NCBI RefSeq assembly: GCF_030272615.1
Contig: NC_081409.1
Location: 23,086,406-23,150,405, forward strand
Reading direction: 5' to 3'
Origin: Cryptomeria japonica
Lineage: Eukaryota > Streptophyta > Pinopsida > Cupressales > Cupressaceae
Length of the DNA stretch: 64,000 bases
This document shows positions 10,372 to 21,410 of the stretch, in pieces; the stretch's first letter is position 1, and each line of letters opens with the position of its first letter. The translations under genes and the position numbers were made by a program. The notes beneath the pieces are model-generated. The model was not told the origin of the DNA. It saw only the letters and a program-made list of their open reading frames with translations, and searched no databases.

Positions 10372-10593
10372 GTTTGGTTCAAAAATAAGTTCTTCGTCAG
10401 TTTCTGTATGACTATTTTCAATTTCAATCGAAATAGATGAACTACTCTGTGCGAATGGAGAGTTTTGAATTCTGTTTTGACGGGCCCTAGTACTCTGGAA
10501 ATTATAATTTCCCTAGTGCATACTCAGCAGTGCATGGTTTTAATCAAAAATATTTTTCAACTTCAAATACCCTACAGGCTGGCAGGACTCAAT
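10372..10593 (-). other. Element G leader
   Basis: A short stretch between the primer-binding site and the gag-like ATG. No other feature is seen. Confidence 0.5.
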
Positions 10594-10605
10594 GCTCTGA
10601 TACCA
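10594..10605 (-). other. Element G primer-binding site (Met-type)
   Basis: On the minus strand this reads TGGTATCAGAGC, the standard initiator-Met tRNA site. It lies one base from the LTR starting at 10607. Confidence 0.85.
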
Positions 10606-10606
10606 C

Positions 10607-11735
10607 TGTAAAATTCCTTACTGGGTCTGTTTGAAAGTAAATGTGTCCATTCCAGATTCTACAGAGAACTACGGTAAAATTCTTTATTAGGACTGTTTGT
10701 AAGTGAATGTGTATATTCCAGAATATGCAGCGAAGTATTACTTTTAACTGGTTGATTTTTGAAATGCCTCAGAATTTCCTTAGGCAATATAATCCATACA
10801 TTTCAGAATTTACTTGCACGCTTCTTAATCACATAGCATTGTCACGCAGTTTGTTGGTAAACACAGTGTAATTAAATATTTCATTGCATTCAGACTGTAT
10901 GACTAAATATTTCATTGATTTTATTGTGCACTTGTAGTTTCGCAACAATACAATGCCAAAGACTGGCTGTTAATCACATGTGTCGCAATCATCCTGCAGC
11001 TTCCTCCGTCATGATCACTGGCGTCGTCGGTGCAACTCACGGCAATAGAAGCATTTCCCGATATCAGGGCTCTTGGCTTGTGGCGGTAATCTGCGTAGAC
11101 TTTCCCCGTGTTTGTCAAACACTTCCGTAGGACGTCTGTCAGCTTCCCCTGCATTTGTTATTCACTCCGCTCTGCATCTGTAGTTGCTCCCGTTAATTCC
11201 CGTCACTGTTTGTCTGCAGAACACCGATACCACGCACGAGAATAACACACTAGCACTGCTTTTGGGGTTAATACTGGAGTCCCCGCCTCGAACATTGATA
11301 TTTGCGACTGGATTTATCCGGAACTCATGCCAATGCAAAGCTCCACGACCAACACCGACACTTCACCAATTCCACTCTTCACCGGCTAAAACCAATAGGT
11401 CAGACATTAATTCTGACGAAAGGCCGAATAAGGGACATACGATTTCTCACGCAGAGAAAGTATTGTCAAACTCTTTCGAAAACTTCTGTAATTCATGCCT
11501 TCTCGATCATCCAAATTTCCCCTTCAAATAGAGCGGAGACGGGTATGAATCCCGTAAAAACCAAAACTAACTTTCAATGATTAAGTAAATCTATGGGTCT
11601 CTTATTTGCAAAGCTTCGAGCATTTTATTAATTAATTATATTATATTAACGGATAAGCTTAACTAATATAAAAATAATTAACACGCTAGTCTTAACTTAG
11701 ACTAGGAGCTTAATGAAATATTAGGGAACATTACA
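10607..11735 (-). repeat. LTR of element G
   Basis: It starts TGTAAAATTCC next to the primer-binding site and probably ends ATTACA just before copia F sequence resumes, giving TGTAA/TTACA ends. The right end is inferred from the inverted ends and the F junction. No second LTR is seen, so G is a fragment. Confidence 0.6.
10608..10740. repeat. Two degenerate copies of a unit of about 66 bp
   Basis: The phrases 'gtaaaattc', 'actgttt' or 'gtctgttt', 'gtgaatgtgt' or 'gtaaatgtgt', and 'attccaga' recur in the same order twice at the start of the G LTR. Confidence 0.6.
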
Positions 11736-12037
11736 TATAGACCTTTCAAGGTTTTGAACATGTCTCTTGCAGTTGTCATTTTGGAAATGAGAGGAACTAA
11801 GTGATCCTTCACAGAGTCGATCAATATCTTCTCTTTTATGGCAGTCTTCTTGAATTGAAGTTTCTCCGTTTGATCTTTTGGTTTAGATAAATCTTTTTCT
11901 TCCACACATTGAAGAAGATCTTTTTCTTCAAGTGCAATAAGAACTCTAAACGTCCAGGAAGTGGAGTTTGAAGCACCTTCAAGTCTATCTTCGACCTTGA
12001 GACCATTCACCATTTTTCCGAGGCTTTGATATTGCAC
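11736..12037 (-). pseudogene. Copia F gag N-terminus (second, overlapping copy)
   Basis: The translation includes MVNGLKVEDRLEGASNSTSW, FRVLIALEEKDLLQCVEEKD and DHLVPLISKMTTARDMFKTL. The part nearest 11736-11891 duplicates 9877-10034 with small differences, so the same gag segment lies on both sides of element G. The frame starts close to the primer-binding site, as expected for a 5' gag. Confidence 0.8.
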
Positions 12038-12106
12038 TTTGAAGGTGAGAGATAAAAGAGAACTTCGCTGCTATAAGGAAATCTGATCACGATCTACTTC
12101 ACCGTG

Positions 12107-12118
12107 GCTCTGATACCA
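12107..12118 (-). other. Copia F primer-binding site (Met-type)
   Basis: On the minus strand this reads TGGTATCAGAGC and directly abuts the LTR that begins at 12119. Confidence 0.88.
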
Positions 12119-12666
12119 TGTTAATTTTAATGATCAGATTAGTAGAATGCATATAGAAGATAATTCAATCAAATTTGCACAGCATGTACCCTAGGAAAAC
12201 CCTCCAACATGATGGAGAAAAACCCAGCTATAAAATCTCTTATATATATTAAAGTATTTGAATACAATATGGCCAACACACAGCCAGTTATAAGGCCACT
12301 AACAAGGCCAATCTGCAACCGTAGAAATAGTGCCGATTTATACTATGTATTTACTGCCTTGATGAAGGTATAGAACTCGCATAAGTCTGAATGCAAAGTG
12401 GAGGAGAGCAATTTGATTTGTGTCTATTCGATGTGTAGTGAATGTTCTTCAAACTGCTGTAGAGATGTCTTCGATCTGCTGAAGGTGTATATGGACTCCT
12501 GTAGATGTTTCGATCATCATGGAGAGAGGGAACCGATCTATGTATATACCCATACGTGGGTGACTTTTCACCAAGGGTCGGTTCTATTCCAAGCAACACG
12601 TCTTCCACCAAGGGTTGGCTCTACTCCAAGCATCATGACTTTCACCAAGGGTGGTGGGCTTTAACA
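12119..12666 (-). repeat. Copia F 5' LTR
   Basis: It runs from TGTTAATT to TTTAACA, giving exact 6-bp inverted ends (TGTTAA/TTAACA). It lies against the primer-binding site. Near its right end three degenerate copies of 'caccaagggt.gg' with 'tccaagca' form a small tandem repeat (about 12560-12660). The right boundary is inferred from the inverted ends because the partner LTR is lost. Confidence 0.65.
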
Positions 12667-14113
12667 AATAGTTATGATTTATTGACAAAACGTTTTATTT
12701 AAATCACTAATATAAATATGCAAAGCTGATAGGCAAATTGCATATTTTGGTCATAGTCGGCTAAGGAGACTCCCGCTGCTATACTCAACAACAGAAAATA
12801 ATATTTGAAATAACACATATTAGGTGAAATCAATACAATAACAAGGAACATATACACATCAACTGTCCACCAATAATATCTGCAATCAATATTTTACCAA
12901 ACATAACCAAATGCACCACAACATCAACTGTAATCATCACATGAATCACAAGGTATCAACGACCTCTGAAGTCACCACCCGAATCTGACATACACACAAG
13001 ATTACCCGCTTGCAAAGTGCCAACTAGTTCTCCCTAATCAAGAAATAATAGAGAGCATATACCATACTGAATCAACAAAAGTAATGTTGTAATCTCCAGA
13101 GTCCAAATAACTGGAATACATTAATTAGTAAGGATCAACAGCATCATAAATTGCATATCCAATATACTCAACTCATGACATTGCTTAGCAAAATCATTCT
13201 TCATGGTAAGAAGATTCAATTCTTCAATCTTCTGAACAATTGATGGCTTATCAAATATACCAAGTGGCATCTTAGAAATATCAACATTAACTGTAGTTAA
13301 TGTAGGCTCAATAAGATCTACATCATCATTAGAAGAATAATGAGGAATATCATCACGAAAATTCATGTCTTATAAACTTTGAAGGTGTATTTGGTAGAAT
13401 GAGTATGCCCACCACATTATGTACAAGGGTGTAGATCAAACAATTACTAGAAAGATTACCTTGATGTCCACAATGGGAACAAATTGGACATAATTGGATT
13501 TAGTACATATTGCTTTTGGTTGTTTAGGTTTTTGAACTGCATAGGAATCACCAACAGGTGAAAACTCAACATGATATTTATTCATATGCCCCCCTGAGAC
13601 GAATTTTATGGGTTTAGAATATTCTAGGATATAAGAGCCAACAAAACCCTTATAACCAAGAGCATATTTTCACCTATTTGATTATTGAGATTATTAAACT
13701 CACAATGGGTTTGGATGAAGTAATACAATGGGTTTCTGTTTTTGTGACTTTGGTTAGTGGCATTTTTGGGCCACAAATTAAAACTACACATTTTTTTTAT
13801 GCGACACAACACCTTTCTTCAAGGAAGGTATATCATGCTCAACATTTTTCTGTTGTGTGTTTCCTAACTGATCTTGTTACCCTTTTATCTCTCTTCGTAG
13901 CAAAACATATTGAGCACAAAATCGCATAAATGTAGGTTGCCTTCAACACTTAGATATTTGGTTAACTTCTTCAAGTTGTCAATCTTAATCCATAAATATA
14001 AAATACCATCTTCTTATAGAGTGGATCCCATGATGGAGAATGAAGAAACAATTCAAAGAAAAATATGTGACACTAGTTGGGCTCAACCAATCATGCTTGT
14101 AAGCAAAAGAACG
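12667..14113. other. Unassigned AT-rich stretch with weak coding relics
   Basis: No gene is called. On the minus strand about 13380-13660 gives GSYILEYSKPIKFVSGGHMN, QKPKQPKAICTK and, after a frame change, CPICSHCGHQGNLSSNC, a Cys/His cluster resembling a gag knuckle. An 81-codon frame at 13121-13366 (minus) follows it. These may be remnants of another retroelement, but the evidence is thin. Confidence 0.35.
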
Positions 14114-14643
14114 TTAGCCTTAAAGCTTGAGCACTTATAATCACCTTATATTTCCAATAACAATCTTATCACTTTAAACACCCTTATTTACCAAATTTCA
14201 TAAAAATGTTAAAACAAAGACCTTTATATGCAAATTTTGCAAGTAATGACATATATTCCGATCTATGATGCATTAACCCACACATTCATTTTTTATGGCA
14301 AAAGGAAACTGTGAGTTGCTGTGCAGTCATTTTCTTTGGTCCAAGTGTGGTCATTATCATCTGGATGTCACAAATGATCCATAGAGGCTTCAACGAACAT
14401 TAGCATCAGCAAACATTGTTGGAAAATTTTGACTGCGTTCACCATATTTGGTAGACCTTTAAACCAATCAATCTGATTTTAGGCATAAATGGAAAAAAGA
14501 ACTCTATACATTTGTGCATCCTTTTTGAGCTGATGTGGGCAAAAAGAAAGATGAACACTTTATAAGAACCACAGCAAGAAACCAGCCACCAAAACCGTTA
14601 ACATAGTGATGGATTACAACTTTCTACGGAGACATTAAGAAAG
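14114..14643. repeat. 530-bp tandem repeat, copy 1
   Basis: It begins 'ttagccttaaagcttgagc' and runs to the same phrase at 14644. Landmarks inside are 'ttggtccaagtgtggtcat', 'catatttggtagacctt' and 'agcaagaaaccagccacc'. The short frames within are not conserved between copies. Confidence 0.9.
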
Positions 14644-14708
14644 TTAGCCTTAAAGCTTGAGCACTTATAATCACCTTATATTTCCAATAACAATCTTATC
14701 ACTTGAAC
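14644..14708. repeat. 530-bp tandem repeat, copy 2, first piece
   Basis: It matches the first 65 bp of copy 1, then is broken by the hAT-like element. Copy 2 continues at 15381-15653 and, beyond element D, at 27348-27537. Confidence 0.9.
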
Positions 14709-15380
14709 CAGTGTTCCACCGGCGTTGGGGACGGGTTTCCGGGACGAGGGGACCAAGGGCCTAAGTTTGGGGACGACGGGGAGACGGCAGTGGGGGGGGG
14801 GGGGGGTGGCAGGGTGGTGGTGCTGTTATACATATACATATAGTACTTGAAAAACTAGTTTTGAAAAGATGTATGACAATATAACAGTATAAGAAGTACA
14901 TTTCAAATGAAACTATAGGAAATTTGAAATACTAAATCTAAATACCAAGATTTCTTCAATGCTAATTGCTAATTGCTAAATAAAATTTGACAAATGAAAT
15001 TGTCAAATTGGAGATTTCTATTATATCGAAAAAGGAAAATATGAATATCTGATGCCATTGCAAAGTCTATAATAATAAAGATGATTACATGATTCATCAT
15101 TACAATGAGTAGCCAAATACAAATACTAATAGCAATAGCATTACAAAAGAGACTAGAGTCAAAGACAAAATGACAAAACTCACTTTTTAATTTTTTTTAA
15201 TTTTAAACATTGCATATACGTGGGGGTGACAGGAGACGTCTGGGCGTCTCCACATCTCCGATGGCGCTTGGGTGGCGGTGGCGGGGGACGTTGCGTCCTC
15301 GTCCCCCCGTCCTGGAGACGTCCTTGTCTTCGAGACGCGGCCAAAAAGGGGGGGGGGGGGCACATCCTCGTGGAACATTG
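14709..15380. mobile_element. Small hAT-like non-autonomous DNA transposon
   Basis: The ends are imperfect terminal inverted repeats, CAGTGTTCCAC on the left and CAATGTTCCAC on the right strand, followed by G-rich subterminal DNA on both sides, including long G runs and 'ggggac' motifs. It splits one copy of the 530-bp repeat, whose sequence resumes directly after it. The flanks (acttgaac and ctttaaac) are compatible with a decayed 8-bp target duplication of hAT type. It has no transposase frame. Confidence 0.7.
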
Positions 15381-15653
15381 CTTTAAACATCCTTAATTAC
15401 CAAATTTTCATAAAAATGTTAAAGCAAAGTCCTTTATATGCAAATTTTGCAATTAATGACATGTATTCTGGTCTATGATGCATTAACCCACACATTAATT
15501 TTTTATGGTAAAAGGAAACTATGAGTTACTGTGCAGTCAAATTCTTTGGTCCAAGTGTGGTCATTATCATCTGGATGTCACACATGATCCGTACAGGCTT
15601 CAACAAACATTGTTGGAAAATTTTGATTGCATTCACCATATTTGGTAGACCTT
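15381..15653. repeat. 530-bp tandem repeat, copy 2, middle piece
   Basis: It resumes exactly where 14708 stopped and runs to 'ggtagacctt', where element D is inserted. Confidence 0.9.
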
Positions 15654-15996
15654 TGTTTACTGCTATATCTGATAAATTTAATACAGGAAATAATAATACA
15701 AATGATAATGCATACCAGACACATCAGTAAAATATATCTTTATACACATAAAATTATTACAAAGGAAGACCGGAGATGGTCGGTCAAGGATTACAATTGA
15801 TCCGACTTACCATACTACCTTCTTTGGCGTTACACAACATATTTAAAGGACCTGACAGTTTCCAAGAGGAACACAACCGTCAACCAACAGACACATAACT
15901 ACCCGAGAGTGACAACCCACTTACTACAAATAAATATTGCATTGGTAGATAACAAATATTATCAAATATAACAATAGGCATTTTATGCCGACTACA
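15654..15996 (-). repeat. Element D 3' LTR
   Basis: It begins TGTTTACTGC and ends GCCGACTACA, next to the polypurine tract. It corresponds to the LTRs of E read on the other strand. Confidence 0.9.
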
Positions 15997-16016
15997 TCAT
16001 CCCCCCCAAAAGAAAA
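15997..16016 (-). other. Element D polypurine tract
   Basis: On the minus strand it is purine-rich with seven G followed by ATGA against the LTR, the same design as in B, C and E. Confidence 0.75.
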
Positions 16017-16134
16017 AGTCGTCTTTCAGACGACAAGTAAGCATCAAGTAATATTCAGGAAGACTAATGGTAGGAGTGTGGACAATGACTTGTACTGGGA
16101 ACCCCAAACTTGTAGTGTATCTGACAAATCAGAT

Positions 16135-16310
16135 GGGGGTTCGGGGGCAATGCCCCAGTTGGGTCAAGGGGTAGTGCCCTTTGCAGGGGTCTGGGGGCAG
16201 CGCCCCTTGCATGGTTGAGGGGCAGCGCCCCTTGCGGGGTCCTGGGGCAATGCCTAGGGCACTCTCCCTATCGCGATACAGGCCGGGGTGGAGGGGCATC
16301 GTCCCCATCG
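16135..16310. repeat. GC-rich palindromic repeats in element D
   Basis: Several units of GGGGCAGCGCCCC or close variants with 'ggggtc' linkers, homologous in style to 1283-1420 and 21237-21410. Confidence 0.8.
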
Positions 16311-16439
16311 CCAACACCAAATTAAGGCCTTCAGAGCCACACAAAATTCCATGGCGCACATCATTTTTTTGATTTTTTAAGACACCCAAAACAATGCTGA
16401 TGAAGCCATAAAATAGAGATTTTGCTCCTACCACTTGCT

Positions 16440-17470
16440 TCTGACCACGTACGGCTCCCCTTACATCATGGACGACCTGATATGTATCACGTACGGTTTG
16501 ATACAAATTATGTACGGTCTGAAACACAACATGTATGGTTTTCTCTTCACCACGTATGCATGCAAACCTAATTGCCTATATAGTTCAATGGCAGACTTGT
16601 ATGACCTAGGATTGTCCTTATGTGCGGTCAAATCTTGATGCACTCTTCGCACAGTTTGGTGCACCTCAAGTACGGTTTCATATGGCTTGATCCCTTCGGC
16701 ATACGAACCACCTTCCACCCATGCCCGTGTTTGTACGACTGTGTTGGTGTTCATGTGTGGGTTGATGGTGTTCACATATGACTCTTTTATTGCAACCTTG
16801 TATGGCGTACTAATTCTTCCTCTGTGTGGTATTACTTCTTTGCATATGGCCTAACCTCTACATACGGCTTGAATTTTGTGTACGACTTCTTCATTGAGGC
16901 GTATGGTCTTCCTTTCTTTTGTTTGTGCAGCGTACCTCCTAGCACGTGCGAGCTGTGCAACACCTCCTCGTGTGGTACTTGTTTCTCCTCTACGTACGAC
17001 ACCCGTGCTTCCTTGTACGTACTGTTCATCTTGATGCATGTGGCGTACGACTTCACCCCATATAGCCTCCCAAGCTTTGCACAACCTTCTTCTACTTCTC
17101 GTACAATGTTTTCTCTGTACAACCGGTAACAATAATTGATGGCCGTGTGCGGGTATGGTCATGCCAATGCTCTCCAGTACTGCTTCAACCCATACAGCCG
17201 TACTACGTACGACTTCCTCAGCTCGTATGATATGGCTTGCTACACGTCTTCCTTCACAACCCTCGCGTATGGCTCAACTTCCAATTCGAACGACTTCCTT
17301 CTTTCGTACGATGTCTTCTCCTTGCTTGTGTACAACTTTTCACGTATGGGTTGAACCCCTTCTCTTCTGTATGACACTTGTTCGATCCCCTTTGCCATGT
17401 ACAACTCCTTCGGTATGTGCACCTCCTTACCCACGTACAGTCTCCCAGCAAATCCATACAACTAAGTGTT
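16440..17470 (-). repeat. Element D 3' region with recurring GTACG/GTATG motifs
   Basis: The motif [C/T]GTACG[G/A] or its GTATGG variant recurs about every 20-45 bp across roughly 1 kb. On the minus strand this gives peptides with regularly spaced Pro-Tyr, such as KPYMLCFRPYIICIKPYVIH and KFKPYVEVRPYAKK, in three offset frames (16461-16775, 16832-17122, 17240-17461). It lies between the gag-protease relic and the 3' LTR. It may be a decayed repetitive coding region or a non-coding repeat; E has a parallel region. Confidence 0.6.
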
Positions 17471-17732
17471 TTGTTCTTGGTCTCCTCTTCGTATAGCCTC
17501 ACACTTGCCCTCCTGTACCAGTTTTAATATTTCCTCATTAGCCAACTCCATATTTTGCCTTCTAAATTTTTTTATTTTCTTCGATTTTTTTTTTTTTGCT
17601 TCCATTTTCTATCTTTGTACTATCAGATGTATCGTCCATAAATTTATACGCTTTTATTGGTTTCTCTTCATCAAGAGTTGTAGCTTCCAGAAAATTACAC
17701 TTTGATGAAAATATCCTGTAATCCTCCATTTG

Positions 17733-20055
17733 CTAGTGAAATAGTCCATTCAAGGAACTCGTCTCATCTTCAGAACAACCTTCCAACTCGAGTACCCCTT
17801 TATCGTTTGGTTCTATGCCTTTCCTTCCTCCATCCTAAAATCTCCACCCTTGGACTCAGAGTCGGAGGATGCCAGTTCTTCACTCACTGCCTAGTTCCTC
17901 AAGTCGATGACGTACTTCCTCCCATCACCCTCGATCGAGAGTGTGTTTTGCTTCCAATTATGATTCGCCTTGGCAGTAATCAACCATCCCCTCTTGAGGA
18001 GTGCGTGGTACGCCTTCTTTAGCGGGATGACTACGAAGTCCAAGAAAAATTGTTGTGTCCCAATCATTACTTTTTGTGCCATCAATTTTCCCAACGGCAA
18101 GGCATTTTGAAGTATCTTTTGGCAGTACGTTTACTCTTGAGCCTCCATCGACGATGGTGTTTGTCAACTTCTTCCCCATTATTTCCATCTCGACGACCAC
18201 CGACTTCCTCCCGATGCTCACCATTAGCAACATTGGATCATTGGTCTCGTTCCCTTCACATGGTGGTTTCCCCGTTGATTCCTCTTGTGGTTTACATTGT
18301 CTTTGGCTAACTGTGTCATCACTGATTGTCTTGACCATTCGCCTAACTATGTTGTTCTTTGACTCTTGCAATGATGTACTTGCAGTTCCATTGGAAGTTA
18401 TTTGTTCCTTCGCCAACACTTGTTCGACTATTATTCTGGCTTCTCAAAGTCGTTCCTTCTTCGTACAAGGGTTCGAGTACACCGCCTTCTTTGTTTGTGC
18501 TCTCGTGATTGCTAGAACTACCTCATCTTGTTTTGCCACATCCAACATATTAATACCCTTTTTCTTCGGGCAATTAGTGTCTTCAAGATTCCCTGATCCA
18601 CACCATTCACACAATAATTGTATGTTGTCTTTCTTATTTTGGTAGTCTTTTGCAAAGTGTCCCCATTCGCTACATTGTTGGCATTGTATGATAGGACACC
18701 CTTTGGAGTTGTACTGTATTTGATTTTGCCCTTGTTGATTTCCATAACCACTTGGCAATACATTTTGTGGCTTCGATGGGCTAGACTCTCTCTCTGTGAA
18801 GAGTACTTGTGTACTTCTAGTCGTCAAATTATATGGACACTCTTTTATTGAATGACCTATCACTTAACAAATCTCACAAAACATCTTTTTAGGACAATCA
18901 CCTTTCATGTGTCCCTCAATTTTGCATTCAGTATGCCATAGTTCATTACTTTCTTTATTGGTTCCTTTCTCGGCCTTCAATACTTTCATCATTCTCAACA
19001 TATCCTATCGAAGGGCTTGAACTGTTTTGGATTCTTCGTCACTACTATTGTCAGCACTCTCATCATCGTCAGTCTTCCTCTTCCCTCGGGAGGATGCTTA
19101 TTTTTCACTCTCGATGTCCATCGCCCAATTGTAAGCATCAACATACGAGGACAAAGGCACTACTTTCATCTTCTTGTGTAGCGAGGTGATCTATCCCTTG
19201 ATGAACCATCTCTTCTTCAACCCATCGGCTGGTTGGTTCTCCATCGTGTTTAGCAGTTCCTTGAGCCTACGATTGTATGCTCGTACATTCTCGTTTTTCC
19301 CTTGCTTAGTGTTGTAAATTTCTGCAACAATTTCATTGTTCTCTCAACAGTTTAAACTCTTCTTGAAATGCCTTCTTCAGTTTGTTTCATGACACCTTGG
19401 TTTGATTTGCTAGGTTTGTATACCAGTCGATGGCAATTCCCCCTAGCGTGGCGAGAAATGCCTTCAACCAGTAAGCATGATTATCTTGACCATTCGCCTC
19501 CTAGATTGTTATGCAAGTCTTATTCGATCAGATTGGACCGTATTGCTATCGTTTGCGTTCTTGTGTCTCACTTGCACTCTCGGCCATGCGTGAGCTCTCT
19601 ACACATCCACCGTTTGCGTCTTCTACACCTTGGTCACCTTCTTCGTTTCTATACTCTCTCCTCCCCAAAGTCTTTGGCTCAGGCCCCCCTATTGTTGGTT
19701 CCTTGGTGAGGGATAGGTTCCTGATATGGTGCAAATTGGTTTCAAAAATTTCGACAACTTTGGTCTGGAGGTTCCTTCCTTCCCCTTCGTCACATAATGA
19801 TTGCATAGACGGGTTACTGATGTTGTCTGTAGACTCGGAATCTTTGCTTGAAGTAGAGTGTACGGTTTGGTTACTTTCTTGGTTGGTGAGATCTTTGCTT
19901 ACTTCGTCGTTCGGGAGTGGCAGGTTTCTGTCAACCTCTTTCAACTCACTCCATGTACATGGTCTTTCTCTCTCTCGACTACGGCTTTTGCTGGGACCCC
20001 AACTCCTACTTCTCACTAGACTCTCCAAACCTTTGGCGATTCCTGTAATTGTCAT
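17733..20055 (-). pseudogene. Element D gag-aspartic protease (decayed)
   Basis: The N-terminal frame 19546-20055 starts MTITGIAKGLESLVRSRSWG and is charged and Ser-rich. The gag core follows near 19090-19500 with many stops (AYWLKAFLATLGGIAIDWYT, GLKKRWFI). The knuckles are at 18444-18900 (CQQCSEWGHFAKDY, CEWCGSGNLEDTNC). The protease is at 17891-18250 (TIVDGGSRVNVLPKDT, ITAKANHNWKQNTLSIE). The relic ends GLFH*QMEDYE, with TAG at 17733-17735. At the NHNW position D keeps Trp, where B, C and E have TAG. No reverse transcriptase or integrase is seen, nor the integrase scrap of B and C. Confidence 0.8.
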
Positions 20056-20172
20056 CTCCTCACACTTTGCTCTCTTAGGCGGAGAGATCTTCTTACTAAT
20101 CCCTCCCCCTCCTCTCGAGTGTCTTTGGTATATTGGTCCTTATTTGGTCGTAGGGGCATTAATTGTCGGGGG

Positions 20173-20492
20173 TGTTTGCCCTCTCGGGTAAACGGTTAAA
20201 TGCAGAAAGTAAATGCACAGAACATAACGGAAATATATTAAATAACCAGCCTCTGTATTAATCCCACAGTCCATGTACAATGAGTGCTTATAACATTACA
20301 TCTGACACGACTAACATGATGATACTTCGAAGAAAAGGTACACGATATATAATACCCGAAGGGGTACGACACAATCGTTGCGACTCCAACTACCTACCCG
20401 TCGGCCAACTAATTGACCGCTGTAACTCATTATTACCGACGACAACATAAACATAATATAACAACATAACATAATGATTATTCCCGTCAACA
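20173..20492 (-). repeat. Element C 3' LTR
   Basis: A 320-bp LTR beginning TGTTTGCCCTC and ending CCGTCAACA, matching 26256-26575 at the same length. Confidence 0.92.
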
Positions 20493-20512
20493 TCATCCCC
20501 CCCAAGAAAAGA
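20493..20512 (-). other. Element C polypurine tract
   Basis: A purine-rich minus-strand stretch with a seven-G run against the 3' LTR. Confidence 0.78.
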
Positions 20513-20534
20513 AGTCGACTCCGACGACTTAATA

Positions 20535-21030
20535 CAAAATAGAGATGAACGGCAGGAACTACTGACGCCAGTCGGGCCCGGATCTTATACACTTGCTGCG
20601 TCCTCGCCTAAAAACCCTTTTCTGCTACCATCCGATGCTCAAGTGCGGAATTCACCAATATTGCTTCCTTTGCCATCACAGCCCTCCTGTGCCTAACCCA
20701 AACTTGTCTGCAAAACATGTTTTTCAGTCTCAGCTTCCACCAACTGCTACTCAATTGATACTATCTCCCTAGCCAATTTGTCCTCGATAGCCACCCGTGC
20801 TGCTCTCCCGGCATCCAACTCCTGGGTACGCTGAACTAAGTCTCACGAGACTATTGCCTCCAACTTGGTGGTCAGCTCCTCCCGAGCCCTCTGTGCATCC
20901 ACCAAGGCAACCTCACGTCCAACCGAGACATACTCCGAGTTCCTCAAAGCGTACCTATCCTGCCTGGAGGTGGCCACAACCTGCTGGCACAAATGCTAGG
21001 AGACACCTGAAATCCTCCATCACACTCCCC
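20535..21030 (-). pseudogene. Element C accessory coiled-coil ORF (decayed)
   Basis: Homologous to 540-1045 in B. The minus strand reads VALVDAQRAREELTTKLEAI, TQELDAGRAARVAIEDKLAR, QLVEAETEKHVLQTSL and RTQQVYKIRARLAS. Several TAG or TGA stops interrupt it, some at the same codons as in B. In B the frame ends with a TAA before the LTR; in C a length difference shifts the end. Its function is unknown. The regular charged heptads suggest a coiled coil. Confidence 0.6.
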
Positions 21031-21236
21031 AAAGGCTAAAAACTGAACTGAATAACTCCCTGGTGTCATACAACTGCACGGACTTGCAATGCCTTCCGTC
21101 AAACTCTGTTTGTTCCCAACCTCCAAATCCGTCTCCCTCTACAGCTTATGGCTTCCCTGCCAATGCTTAGCTGCGGGCTTCTTCCTCACAATACGGACAA
21201 CCACAACACTTCTCGTGGTCTTCTGTAGCTCAAAAT

Positions 21237-21410
21237 AAACTGGAGGCAACGCCCCCAGCGGGGTCGAGGGGCAGCGCCCCTCGCGGGGTCTGGGGCAGCG
21301 CCCCAGCGGGGTTGAGGGGCAGCGCCCCTCGCGGGGTACTCGGGCAGTGCCCCAGGTGCGCTCCCTGTCGCAGTACAGGGCGGGGTCGAGGGGCAGCGCC
21401 CCTGCCGCCA
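21237..21410. repeat. GC-rich palindromic repeats in element C
   Basis: At least four units of GGGGCAGCGCCCC or GGGGCAGCGCCCCTCGCGG, the clearest copy of the array found in B and D. Confidence 0.85.

Larger units (their letters stand above)
6161..12666 (-). mobile_element. Element F: decayed Ty1/copia retrotransposon
   Basis: Read on the minus strand from right to left, this has an LTR (12119-12666), a Met-tRNA primer-binding site (12107-12118), the gag N-terminus (about 11736-12037), then gag, protease, integrase, reverse transcriptase and RNase H in copia order down to 6161. The 3' LTR is missing: an A-family LTR sits where the last residues of pol run out. A foreign fragment (G, 10035-11735) and a duplicated gag segment interrupt the left half of gag. 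The element carries many stops and frameshifts and cannot be active. Confidence 0.85.
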
